Assembly: GCA_964574605.1 (NCBI GenBank)
Contig: CAZNOK010000223.1
Coordinates: 1 to 8,515, forward strand
Direction: 5' to 3'
DNA from: CAIKAP01 sp964574605
GTDB lineage: Bacteria; Verrucomicrobiota; Verrucomicrobiia; Palsa-1439
Length of the DNA stretch: 8,515 nucleotides
How positions within the stretch are numbered: position 1 is the first letter of the stretch; every line of letters begins with the position of its first letter. Below, one piece after another: positions 1 through 5,726 of the stretch. A program made the translations under genes and the position numbers. The notes under the pieces are model-generated. The model searched no databases. It was given only the letters and a program-made list of their open reading frames with translations, and had not been told where the DNA came from.

Positions 1-1
1 G

Positions 2-1318
2 CGCGCGTGGCTCGGCATCGAGGTCCAGCCGCTGTTGAAGGGCGGCGACGAGCCGAATGGCGCGCTCATCTCCGGCGTCATCGCCGGGTCGCCATCGGCG
101 AAGGCGGGAATTGAGGCGGGCGACGTGCTGATGGCGCTCGCGGGGCAAGCCATCAACGTCCACCACGACGAGGAGATTCCGCCGTTGACGCAACGGATTG
201 CGTCGCTGGCCATCGGCCGGGAAATCCCGGCAATGGTGCGGCGCGATGGGCAGACGAAGACGTTGCGGGTCACGCCGGTGGAACGTCCGTTGATGGAGCC
301 GAACACGCGCGAGTTGAAGTCGTGGGGCATCACCGTGCGCGACGTCTCGTTCATCGCCGCCAAGGAGATGCGGCTTGCGAACACCAATGGCGTGCTCGTC
401 ACCAGCGTCCGCAGCGGCGGCCCGAGCGGTGAAGCGAAGCCGCCGTTGCAATACGGCGATGTGTTGCGCAGCGTCGCGGGCAAACCGGTCCGCAACGTTG
501 CCGAGTTGTTTGCCGTGACCGATCAGCTCGCCGCCGGCAAGCTCGCGCCGGTGCCGGCGCTGGTGGCGTTTGACCGGCAGCGCGACAACGCGCTCACGGT
601 CGTCAAGATCGGTTTGAAGGAACTGGAAGAGCCGGGCATCGAGGCGCGCAAGGCGTCGTTGGCGGCCTCCATTCAGGCGATCAGTCGCGAGATGGCCGCC
701 CAACTCGGCCACCAAGGCATCACGGGCGTCCGCGTCACGCAGGTGTATCCCGACAGCACCGCCGCCAAGGCCGGGCTGCGCGTCGGCGATCTTATTGTGT
801 CGCTGGACGGCGAAAAAATCCCGGTCAGCCAGCCCGGCGACGAGGAAGTGTTTGTCCAAGTGATCCGCCAGTACCGGATCGGCACGAAAGCCGACTTCGG
901 CATTCTGCGCGGCAAGGAGAAGGTCGCGCTCACCATCGAATTGACGGTGGCGCCGAAACCGGAGCGCGAGATGCGCCGGTATCACGATGCGAGCTTCGAG
1001 TTTACCGCGCGCGACCTGACGTACTACGACCGGCTCGCCGTTCGCCGACCCGAAGGCCAACCCGGCGTGATTGTCACCGAAGTGGTCAACGGCGGCTGGG
1101 CGGCGGTCGGCGAGTTGCGCGGCGGCGACATCATCGTGGCCGTCAACGGCAAAACAGTCGCCGACGTAGCGGCTCTGGAGAAGATTTTGAAACGGCTGGC
1201 GCAGGAGAGGCCCAAACAGGTTGTGTTGCGCATCCAACGCGGGATTCATTCCCGTTTCCTCGAACTCGAACCGGACTGGAACCAGAACGGTTCCGTCGCC
1301 ACGAAAGGAAAACCATGA
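2..1318 (+). CDS. HtrA/DegP-like protein, C-terminal part with four tandem PDZ domains (5' end outside window)
   Basis: The reading frame is open from base 2, and the first codons read RAWLGIEVQPL, a typical beginning of the PDZ domain that follows the protease domain in HtrA proteins. The TTG at 35 is therefore not the start and the gene continues to the left. The 438 visible residues form four PDZ-like repeats at about 1-96, 106-205, 219-316 and 332-424. Each carries the GD-[VLI]-[LI] plus G-[KEQ]-x-[IV] core: GDVLMALAGQAI, GDVLRSVAGKPV, GDLIVSLDGEKI and GDIIVAVNGKTV. PDZ domains bind C-terminal or hydrophobic peptide tails, usually of unfolded envelope proteins. A trypsin-like domain upstream is inferred, not seen. 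One or two PDZ domains are usual in HtrA, so four is high. The stop overlaps the next ATG by four bases, pointing to translational coupling. It could instead be a protease-less PDZ scaffold. Confidence 0.85.
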   Translation, partial: RAWLGIEVQPLLKGGDEPNGALISGVIAGSPSAKAGIEAGDVLMALAGQAINVHHDEEIPPLTQRIASLAIGREIPAMVRRDGQTKTLRVTPVERPLMEPNTRELKSWGITVRDVSFIAAKEMRLANTNGVLVTSVRSGGPSGEAKPPLQYGDVLRSVAGKPVRNVAELFAVTDQLAAGKLAPVPALVAFDRQRDNALTVVKIGLKELEEPGIEARKASLAASIQAISREMAAQLGHQGITGVRVTQVYPDSTAAKAGLRVGDLIVSLDGEKIPVSQPGDEEVFVQVIRQYRIGTKADFGILRGKEKVALTIELTVAPKPEREMRRYHDASFEFTARDLTYYDRLAVRRPEGQPGVIVTEVVNGGWAAVGELRGGDIIVAVNGKTVADVAALEKILKRLAQERPKQVVLRIQRGIHSRFLELEPDWNQNGSVATKGKP

Positions 1319-2103
1319 AGTCGCTGCTCTGCCTGTTGCTGGCGTTCGCCGTGTCGGCGCGCGCTGATGAAGTCGCCAACGCGGGACGCGCCGTGCTGAA
1401 GAAGAATCAGGAAGCGGTCGTCGGCGTGCGTGTCGTCGTCAAGGTCGCCGTGCCGGGCCGCGAGTCCACGCAGGAAGTGAAGGTGGACGCCGTCGGCATC
1501 GTGCTGGACGCGAAAGGGCTGACCGTGGCGTCGTTGCGGATTGTCGAGCCGAGCGAGGTGCTCAGCCGGGCGATGGGCCGCCAGATCGAGGCGGAAGTCA
1601 CCGACCTGAAATTGATTCTGGCCGACCGCACCGAAGTCGGCGCGGCGTTGGTGTTGCGCGACAAAGACCTTGACTTGGCCTTCCTGCGGCCGACGGAGAA
1701 GTTGCCGAAGCCCGTCAGTGTGGTGTCGCTCAACGACGCCGCCACGCCGGAGGTAATGGAGCAAGTGATCGCGCTGGCCCGGTCCAACCGCACGCCCCGG
1801 CTCGACCCGATCCTGACCGACGGGCGCATCGCCGCCATCGTGGACAAGCCACGCCTGTTTTACGTCGCCACGCCGGCGCTCCAGAACAGCGGTCCCGGTT
1901 CCGCCGTGTTCGCGCTCAATGGCAAGTTGATCGGACAGATTCTGCTGCAACGCACTGCAAAGGGCGAGACGTGGAGTGTCATTGTTCCCGCCGCTGACAT
2001 TGCCGAGACCGCCAAGCAAGCGCCCGCTGAAGCGCCGAAGTCCAAGCCCGCGCCGAAGGAAGAGAAGAAGCCAGCGGCGCCTGCCACGCCGCCGGCCAAG
2101 TAA
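1315..2103 (+). CDS. Exported trypsin-fold (HtrA-like) protein lacking catalytic His and Ser; probable pseudoprotease
   Basis: 262 residues. A signal peptide is visible: Lys2, a Leu-rich core, then SARA with likely cleavage after Ala17. The body follows the HtrA protease pattern. VGIVLDAKGLTVASLRIVE (residues 60-78) matches the strand and loop that normally carry the catalytic His, but Arg75 stands there. KDLDLAFLRP keeps the Asp (Asp120). PALQNSGPGSAVFALNGKLIG (about 187-207) matches the GNSGGP loop, but on the alignment that fits the following LNGKLIG, Pro194 replaces the catalytic Ser. Proteolysis is therefore unlikely; a binding or regulatory role is inferred. The last 30 residues are a Pro/Ala/Lys-rich tail, probably disordered or contacting the cell wall. 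The start overlaps the upstream PDZ gene's stop as ATGA, with GAAAGGA just ahead as ribosome binding site, so the two are probably made together. The alignment is by eye. Confidence 0.82.
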   Translation: MKSLLCLLLAFAVSARADEVANAGRAVLKKNQEAVVGVRVVVKVAVPGRESTQEVKVDAVGIVLDAKGLTVASLRIVEPSEVLSRAMGRQIEAEVTDLKLILADRTEVGAALVLRDKDLDLAFLRPTEKLPKPVSVVSLNDAATPEVMEQVIALARSNRTPRLDPILTDGRIAAIVDKPRLFYVATPALQNSGPGSAVFALNGKLIGQILLQRTAKGETWSVIVPAADIAETAKQAPAEAPKSKPAPKEEKKPAAPATPPAK

Positions 2104-3051
2104 TCAGGGCGCGACTTCGACCACTTCGATCTGTTTCGGGTCGTTCTGGCCGAGGCCGAGTTGCGCAGCGGTGGCAATGTGCCCGGCGCGCTCGCCCAGC
2201 GGCGACACTTTCGCTTCCTTGCGTTTCGCTTCCAACAGTTGCAGGCAGGTTGCGTCCAACGCCACCGGGTCGAGACTGAAGTAAAGTGTGTTCGGCTGCC
2301 ACGAGTATTGCGGACGAAACGACGGCCCGCCCGCGTAGCCGGCGGTGAGCGCATCCATCACGTTGAGCACGAGCTTGCGGCGGACGGCGGGCAGCGCGGC
2401 GATCTCGGCGATGGCGGGATTGCCGTTCTGGCCGTATTGCTCGAAGCGACGGATGTTGTCCACCATGCCGAGCGAAACATTGTGAAGGCAGCCGCACAGG
2501 CCGCAGGCATCGTGGCTCTGGAGCACGGGGACGTTGATAAGCTTGGTGATGGCGCGCGTGAACAACTTCGGCAGATGCGAGCGCGTGCTGAGTTGCTCGT
2601 CGTCCGGCCGAAATAACAGGTCTCCCCAGATCAGGCGGCCCACCAGTTTGCTCTCGTAGAACGTTTCCGCGTCCCATTCCGCGCCGCTCGTCCTCGGCCC
2701 TGCAAAGCCGGCCTCGCGCATCTTGTCCAAACTGCGGTCGAAGATCCAAATGTTGTTCGCCGGAACCCCGCCGGAACACAGCCCCGCAACGATGGCGTCC
2801 ACGACAGCGCGGCGCGTGGCGTGGAGCGGCGCGGCTTGGGCGTTGATCTTGATGCCGACAACGTCGTTGGTGGAGACGAGCGAGCGCCACGCGGCGGCCT
2901 CGTCCGCCGGGCCGACGAGGTTCTTGACGCCCGCGGCGACCATGGCGCGGATGTCGGCAGCCTTCGGGTCGCGCACGGCGATGACGCGGCTGGCGGCGTC
3001 GGACGCAGCGGCAGCGAGCAGCAGGGCAATGATGACGAGGCAGCGGTTCAT
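2104..3051 (-). CDS. Exported DUF362-type protein
   Basis: 315 residues from the ATG at 3051. In-frame ATG at 3060 and TTG at 3087 are possible, but 3051 gives a clean signal peptide (MNRC, then LVIIALLLAAAA, cleavage near SDA/A at residues 19-20); none has a clear Shine-Dalgarno. The body resembles DUF362: DVVGIKIN at 63-70, GGVPANNIWIFDRS at about 94-107, then LINVPVLQSHDACGLCGC-LHN with LGMVDNIRR, and a C-terminal LDPVALDAT. DUF362 proteins are poorly characterised, and some are fused to 4Fe-4S ferredoxin domains. No ferredoxin domain is present here, but Cys183, Cys186 and Cys188 form a CxxCxC cluster beside the conserved His, which could bind metal. It faces the PDZ/pseudoprotease pair tail to tail; the stop codons abut with no spacer, so no terminator fits between them. 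It is secreted or periplasmic; substrate unknown. Confidence 0.82.
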   Translation of the reverse strand: MNRCLVIIALLLAAAASDAASRVIAVRDPKAADIRAMVAAGVKNLVGPADEAAAWRSLVSTNDVVGIKINAQAAPLHATRRAVVDAIVAGLCSGGVPANNIWIFDRSLDKMREAGFAGPRTSGAEWDAETFYESKLVGRLIWGDLLFRPDDEQLSTRSHLPKLFTRAITKLINVPVLQSHDACGLCGCLHNVSLGMVDNIRRFEQYGQNGNPAIAEIAALPAVRRKLVLNVMDALTAGYAGGPSFRPQYSWQPNTLYFSLDPVALDATCLQLLEAKRKEAKVSPLGERAGHIATAAQLGLGQNDPKQIEVVEVAP

Positions 3052-3099
3052 CGCCGGCATGATGCGCGGCCGGGATGCCAAATGCAAGAGCGCACGCCG

Positions 3100-3120
3100 G
3101 TGTCAGGTATTCCCTGACAC
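3100..3120. promoter_or_regulatory. Perfect 8+5+8 palindrome, possible operator
   Basis: The arms GTGTCAGG (3100-3107) and CCTGACAC (3113-3120) are exact reverse complements around the 5-base centre TATTC. The site lies about 50 bases upstream of the DUF362 gene start on the minus strand and about 50 bases before the small plus-strand ORF at 3171, where an operator shared by divergent transcripts would sit. No T-run follows it on either strand, so a terminator is unlikely. It could also be a dispersed REP-like palindrome. Confidence 0.5.
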
Positions 3121-3125
3121 AAGAT

Positions 3126-3140
3126 TCAGGCGATGCCTGA
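3126..3140. promoter_or_regulatory. Second perfect palindrome (6+3+6) next to the first
   Basis: TCAGGC (3126-3131) and GCCTGA (3135-3140) are exact reverse complements around GAT. It shares the TCAGG core with the 8+5+8 palindrome five bases to its left, so the pair looks like two related binding sites about 23 bases apart centre to centre, roughly two helical turns. A regulator binding both sites on one face of the helix is inference. Confidence 0.4.
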
Positions 3141-3170
3141 TTGTGAGGGACACTGGCTTTGGATAGAAGT

Positions 3171-3293
3171 ATGCACGGAACGGTGAATATGCAAGAGGAC
3201 AACCTGAGTAACGAGAAAGCGACGTTGATGATTTGGTCGCTGCTGGGCGTCGTGGTGGTGGCAGTGGCGGCGTTGTTGTGGATGTTGAAATAG
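3171..3293 (+). CDS. Small single-span membrane peptide (40 codons)
   Basis: An ATG at 3171 opens 40 codons to a TAG at 3291; in-frame starts at GTG 3183 and ATG 3189 (34 codons) are also possible. GGAT and GAAG precede the first ATG, and GGA lies 9 bases before the ATG at 3189. From the second ATG the peptide begins MQEDNLSNEK, polar and acidic, followed by one hydrophobic helix (about residues 11-33: ATLMIWSLLG, then VVVVAVAALLWML) and a final Lys. A polar head, one transmembrane stretch long enough to span the bilayer and a charged end are what small bacterial membrane proteins look like, including some type I toxins. I recognise no family. It lies upstream of a folded RNA and a terminator on the same strand, so it is probably on one transcript with them. 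Chance occurrence cannot be excluded at this length. Confidence 0.5.
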   Translation: MHGTVNMQEDNLSNEKATLMIWSLLGVVVVAVAALLWMLK

Positions 3294-3318
3294 AAACGAT
3301 GAATGTCGGACGGACATA

Positions 3319-3474
3319 CGTGTGTCGAGTAAACGGCATCAACCGCGGGAACGCTGCGGTCGAGTGTGCGTGTTTCTCTCCTGGTTCAGCGCCCCTACCT
3401 CGTGCGCCTAACCTCACCGTACGCATGCTCGGCGGGTGATTCCCGCAACTTTGGTGCCGTTTACTCGGCCCACG
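3319..3474 (+). ncRNA. Long imperfect-hairpin RNA, possibly 6S-like; unassigned family
   Basis: The two ends pair over a very long stem: 3324-3342 with 3451-3469 gives 19 pairs, extended after one mismatch by 3319-3322 with 3471-3474. After a 2x4 internal loop, GCGGGA (3345-3350) pairs with TCCCGC (3441-3446). Then comes a central bubble of about 9x8 bases, a stem 3360-3373 with 3419-3432 (14 pairs), and an inner hairpin (GGTT 3383 with AACC 3410; GCGC 3389-3392 with GCGC 3404-3407). About seven pairs are G.U on the plus strand and would be C.A mismatches on the minus strand, so the plus strand is the RNA. An intrinsic terminator follows on the same strand. Overall shape (long closing stem, central bubble, apical stem) resembles 6S RNA, but I cannot confirm its conserved bases. 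No SRP RNA, RNase P RNA or tmRNA signature is seen. I could not place a convincing promoter. Confidence 0.6.
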
Positions 3475-3509
3475 GACAGGGAAATAGGACGGGGGGGCCG
3501 CGGGCGGGA

Positions 3510-3543
3510 GGGGCGACGATTGGTCGTCGCCCCCGTCTTTTTT
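3510..3543 (+). terminator. Strong intrinsic terminator for plus-strand transcript
   Basis: GGGGCGACGA (3510-3519) pairs perfectly with TCGTCGCCCC (3524-3533) around the loop TTGG: ten pairs, mostly G-C. CCGTC and then six T (3538-3543) follow. The T-run lies only on the plus strand, so it ends transcripts coming from the small ORF and structured RNA at 3171-3474, not rho. Its last bases overlap the reverse complement of the rho stop codon (3542-3544), so the two transcripts converge exactly here. On the minus strand the hairpin lacks a downstream T-run, though it may still protect the rho mRNA 3' end. Confidence 0.85.
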
Positions 3544-5020
3544 AGAACTTCATCGAGAGTAGAAATTCGGCGTTGGACTTTGTCTTCTTGAGTTTTTCGA
3601 CAATCAGTTCCATCGCCTCCACCGGCGGCACGCCGGCGAGCGCCTTGCGGAGAATGTAGATGCGGTTCAACTCGTCGGGATGATAGAGCAACTCCTCCTT
3701 GCGGGTGCCGCTCTTCTCGATGTTGATCGCCGGGAAGATGCGTTTGTCCACCAGATGCCGGTCGAGACACAACTCCATGTTGCCGGTGCCTTTGAACTCT
3801 TCGAAGATGACTTCGTCCATGCGCGAGCCGGTGTCCACCAGCGCGGTGGCGATGATGGTGAGCGAGCCGCCTTCCTCGATGTTGCGGGCGGCGCCGAAGA
3901 ACCGTTTCGGCTTGTGGAGCGCGTTGGCGTCCACGCCGCCGGAAAGAATCTTGCCGCTGTGCGGCGCCAGCGTGTTGTAGGCGCGCGCGAGGCGCGTGAT
4001 CGAGTCGAGCAGGATGACGACGTGTTTGTTGTGCTCGACGAGGCGCTTGGCCTTTTCCAACACCATCTCGGCGACCTGCGCGTGGCGTTCGGGCGGTTCG
4101 TCGAAGGTCGAACTGACAATCTCGGCGGCGACGGTGCGCTTGAAGTCGGTGACTTCCTCGGGCCGCTCGTCAATCAAGAGCACGATGACGATGCATTCGG
4201 GGCTGTTGGCGAGAATGCCATTGGCGATCTTCTGCAACAAGATCGTCTTGCCGGTGCGGGGCGGCGCGACAATCAGTCCGCGCTGGCCTTTGCCGACGGG
4301 ACAGAACAAATCCATCACGCGCGTGTTGATTTCCTCGGCCTTTGTTTCGAGAATGAACCGCGAGGTCGGGAAGTACGGCGTGAGATTGTCGAACATCACC
4401 TTCTCTTTCGCCTTCTCCGGGCTTTCGTGGTTGACGGCTTCCACCTTGAGCATGGCGAAGAACCGTTCCTTGTCCTTCGGCGGACGGACTTGGCCGGAGA
4501 TCAGGTCGCCCGTCTGCAACTCGAACCGGCGGATCTGCGAGGGCGACACGTAAATATCTTCGGGGCATGGCAGGTAGTTGTAGGCGGGCGAACGCAGGAA
4601 GCCGAACCCGTCGGGCAACACCTCCAGCACGCCATCGCCGAACATCGTGCCGCTGCGGAGCGCGTTCTTCTTCAGGATGTCGAAGATGATCTCGTGCTTC
4701 TTGAGGACCGCGAGTCCCTCGACGCACCAAGCGCGCGCCTTCTGCTGCAACTCCGAGATGCTCATCGCTTGCAAATCGCCAAGGTGCATCGTCTCGCCCG
4801 GCGGCAGGTTCAGCGTCGGGGTTTCCGTTCCCTCCGCTGTCGTCTCCGTCGGCGCGCCTACGGGCGGGCTGACGGCCGGTGGAGATGCAGTCACCACGGC
4901 GACGTTCATCACCTCGTCCGGCTCGGGTATGTCAGTCGGCAGGTGTTCCTTCGGGATCTTCTCGACTCTCGGGCCTCTGTCTCTGCCTCTTCTATTTCGA
5001 TTAGGTCTGCCTCGCCGCAT
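3542..5020 (-). CDS. rho: Transcription termination factor Rho
   Basis: 492 residues from the ATG at 5020, preceded by AAGGAGA at good spacing; this is preferred over an in-frame upstream opening at 5086. Rho is the hexameric RNA-dependent ATPase helicase that ends transcription at C-rich, unstructured RNA. Order of parts: a basic, Arg-rich then Pro/Thr-rich extension (about 1-80), the Rho_N helical segment (83-123, MSISELQQKARA), the RNA-binding cold-shock-like domain with DGFGFLRS (137-144), then the ATPase core: Walker A APPRTGKT (252-259), Walker B VVILLDS (334-340), the Q-loop and neighbouring LSGGVDANALHKPKRFFGAA (about 359-378), and the R-loop region EEFKGTGNMEL (about 407-417). All key motifs are intact. 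E. coli Rho has about 419 residues; the surplus is N-terminal. The end of coaE overlaps its first 20 bases. No T-run follows its stop on this strand; a C-rich stretch does. Confidence 0.97.
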   Translation of the reverse strand: MRRGRPNRNRRGRDRGPRVEKIPKEHLPTDIPEPDEVMNVAVVTASPPAVSPPVGAPTETTAEGTETPTLNLPPGETMHLGDLQAMSISELQQKARAWCVEGLAVLKKHEIIFDILKKNALRSGTMFGDGVLEVLPDGFGFLRSPAYNYLPCPEDIYVSPSQIRRFELQTGDLISGQVRPPKDKERFFAMLKVEAVNHESPEKAKEKVMFDNLTPYFPTSRFILETKAEEINTRVMDLFCPVGKGQRGLIVAPPRTGKTILLQKIANGILANSPECIVIVLLIDERPEEVTDFKRTVAAEIVSSTFDEPPERHAQVAEMVLEKAKRLVEHNKHVVILLDSITRLARAYNTLAPHSGKILSGGVDANALHKPKRFFGAARNIEEGGSLTIIATALVDTGSRMDEVIFEEFKGTGNMELCLDRHLVDKRIFPAINIEKSGTRKEELLYHPDELNRIYILRKALAGVPPVEAMELIVEKLKKTKSNAEFLLSMKF

Positions 5021-5630
5021 GGTGTCTCTCCTTGATGATGTTCCAAATTGTATCGGCTTGCTCCGCCAGCACGCGGCGCGAGCCATCGTTCCAAATCACG
5101 TGATCGGCGCGGTCCATCTTCTTCGCCGCCGGCCATTGCGCCGCAATCCGGGCGCGCGCCTGGCTTTCGCTCAAGCCGTGTGCACCGAGCCGCGCCAACT
5201 GCGTCGCCTCGCTGCACGCCACCGTCACGACGCAATCAAATTCCTTTTCCTCACCGACCTCGTATAGCAACGGGATTACCGCGACTGCCACGGTGTCGGC
5301 TTGTTCCAGCGCAGCGAACTGCTCGCGCCGTTTCTGACGGACGACGGGATGCACCAATCCATTCAACACCTGCCGGCGTTCTTGGTTGCGGAACACGATT
5401 TCGCCGAGAGTGGCCCGGTTGATCGAGCCGTCCGCGTTCAGGATGCCCTTTCCGAACTCCTTCACGACCGCCGCGTGGGTCGGCGTGCCCGGTGCCAGCG
5501 CCTCATGCGCCAGCCTGTCGGAATCAATCACCACAGCGCCGCGTTGCCGCCACAACTCCGCCACCGCCGACTTGCCGGCTGCGATGCCGCCGGTGAGACC
5601 GACGCGAGTGAGGCGAGGGGATGAACGCAT
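5001..5630 (-). CDS. coaE: Dephospho-CoA kinase
   Basis: 209 residues, the usual length. The enzyme phosphorylates the ribose 3'-hydroxyl of dephospho-CoA with ATP, the last step of coenzyme A synthesis, in the cytoplasm. Visible motifs: P-loop GLTGGIAAGKS (11-21), the acidic DSD (36-38) of the substrate/Mg site, LVHPVVR (92-98), IPLLYE (119-124), lid helix with R161 and Q165 (ARARIAAQWP) and ADHVIWNDG (175-183) near the adenine site. In the lid, members I recall have an Arg shortly after QxxRL; here the run is RLGAHGLS, with His151 at or near that place, so one lid Arg may be missing. It is the first gene of a coaE-rho operon: its last 20 bases overlap rho. The start ATG has no strong Shine-Dalgarno. 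A promoter lies about 50-85 bases upstream. Confidence 0.95.
   Translation of the reverse strand: MRSSPRLTRVGLTGGIAAGKSAVAELWRQRGAVVIDSDRLAHEALAPGTPTHAAVVKEFGKGILNADGSINRATLGEIVFRNQERRQVLNGLVHPVVRQKRREQFAALEQADTVAVAVIPLLYEVGEEKEFDCVVTVACSEATQLARLGAHGLSESQARARIAAQWPAAKKMDRADHVIWNDGSRRVLAEQADTIWNIIKERHHAARQT
5027..5033 (-). promoter_or_regulatory. Shine-Dalgarno of rho, inside the coaE 3' end
   Basis: On the minus strand AAGGAGA lies six bases before the ATG at 5020, in coaE codons for Ile-Lys-Glu-Arg. It decides the rho start and makes rho translation sensitive to ribosomes finishing coaE. Confidence 0.85.
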
Positions 5631-5686
5631 ACAAATGGCGTGGAACGGGATAATGCTGAACAGGAAACAGGTTTTGGAACGGCGGC

Positions 5687-5715
5687 AACATACGCAGACG
5701 GGCGTCTCCCGTCAA
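5687..5715 (-). promoter_or_regulatory. Sigma70-type promoter for coaE-rho
   Basis: On the minus strand TTGACG (5715-5710) and TATGTT (5692-5687) are separated by exactly 17 bases. Transcription would start near 5680, leaving a 5' leader of about 50 bases before coaE. A 5+2+5 palindrome, AGACG-GG-CGTCT (5696-5707), lies wholly within the spacer and could be a repressor site. Match judged by eye against the E. coli consensus; housekeeping sigma factors in this lineage should recognise similar boxes. Confidence 0.55.
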
Positions 5716-5726
5716 GCTTTTGCTTT

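Noticed and set aside
35..37. TTG as start of the left-edge PDZ gene
   Set aside because: The upstream codons in the same frame are open and encode the beginning of a PDZ domain, so the gene is cut by the window edge.
3100..3120. Palindrome as an intrinsic terminator
   Set aside because: No T-run on either strand, and it lies upstream, not downstream, of both flanking genes.
1979..3202. 407-codon minus-strand frame over the DUF362 gene
   Set aside because: Out of frame with the motif-bearing DUF362 gene; Arg/Ala/Pro/His-rich product with no domain and crossing the end of the pseudoprotease gene.
3424..3433. Match to GCATGCTCGG of E. coli 6S RNA
   Set aside because: A ten-base match from memory to a part of 6S that is not strongly conserved; not used as evidence for a 6S identity.
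3233..3439. 68-codon plus-strand frame
   Set aside because: Low-complexity Gly/Val start and it runs through the structured RNA; a shadow of the small membrane ORF region.
3680..5035. 451-codon open frame on the plus strand opposite rho
   Set aside because: Entirely antisense to a fully motif-supported rho; its composition (many His, Arg, Asp, Val) is that of a mirror frame in GC-rich DNA.
5021..5086. Longer rho start giving 514 residues
   Set aside because: Needs a non-ATG-type upstream start deep in coaE with no ribosome site, whereas the ATG at 5020 has AAGGAGA.
5649..5654. GATAAT as -10 box for hpt on the plus strand
   Set aside because: No acceptable -35 element at 16-18 bases upstream, and the leader would exceed 100 bases.
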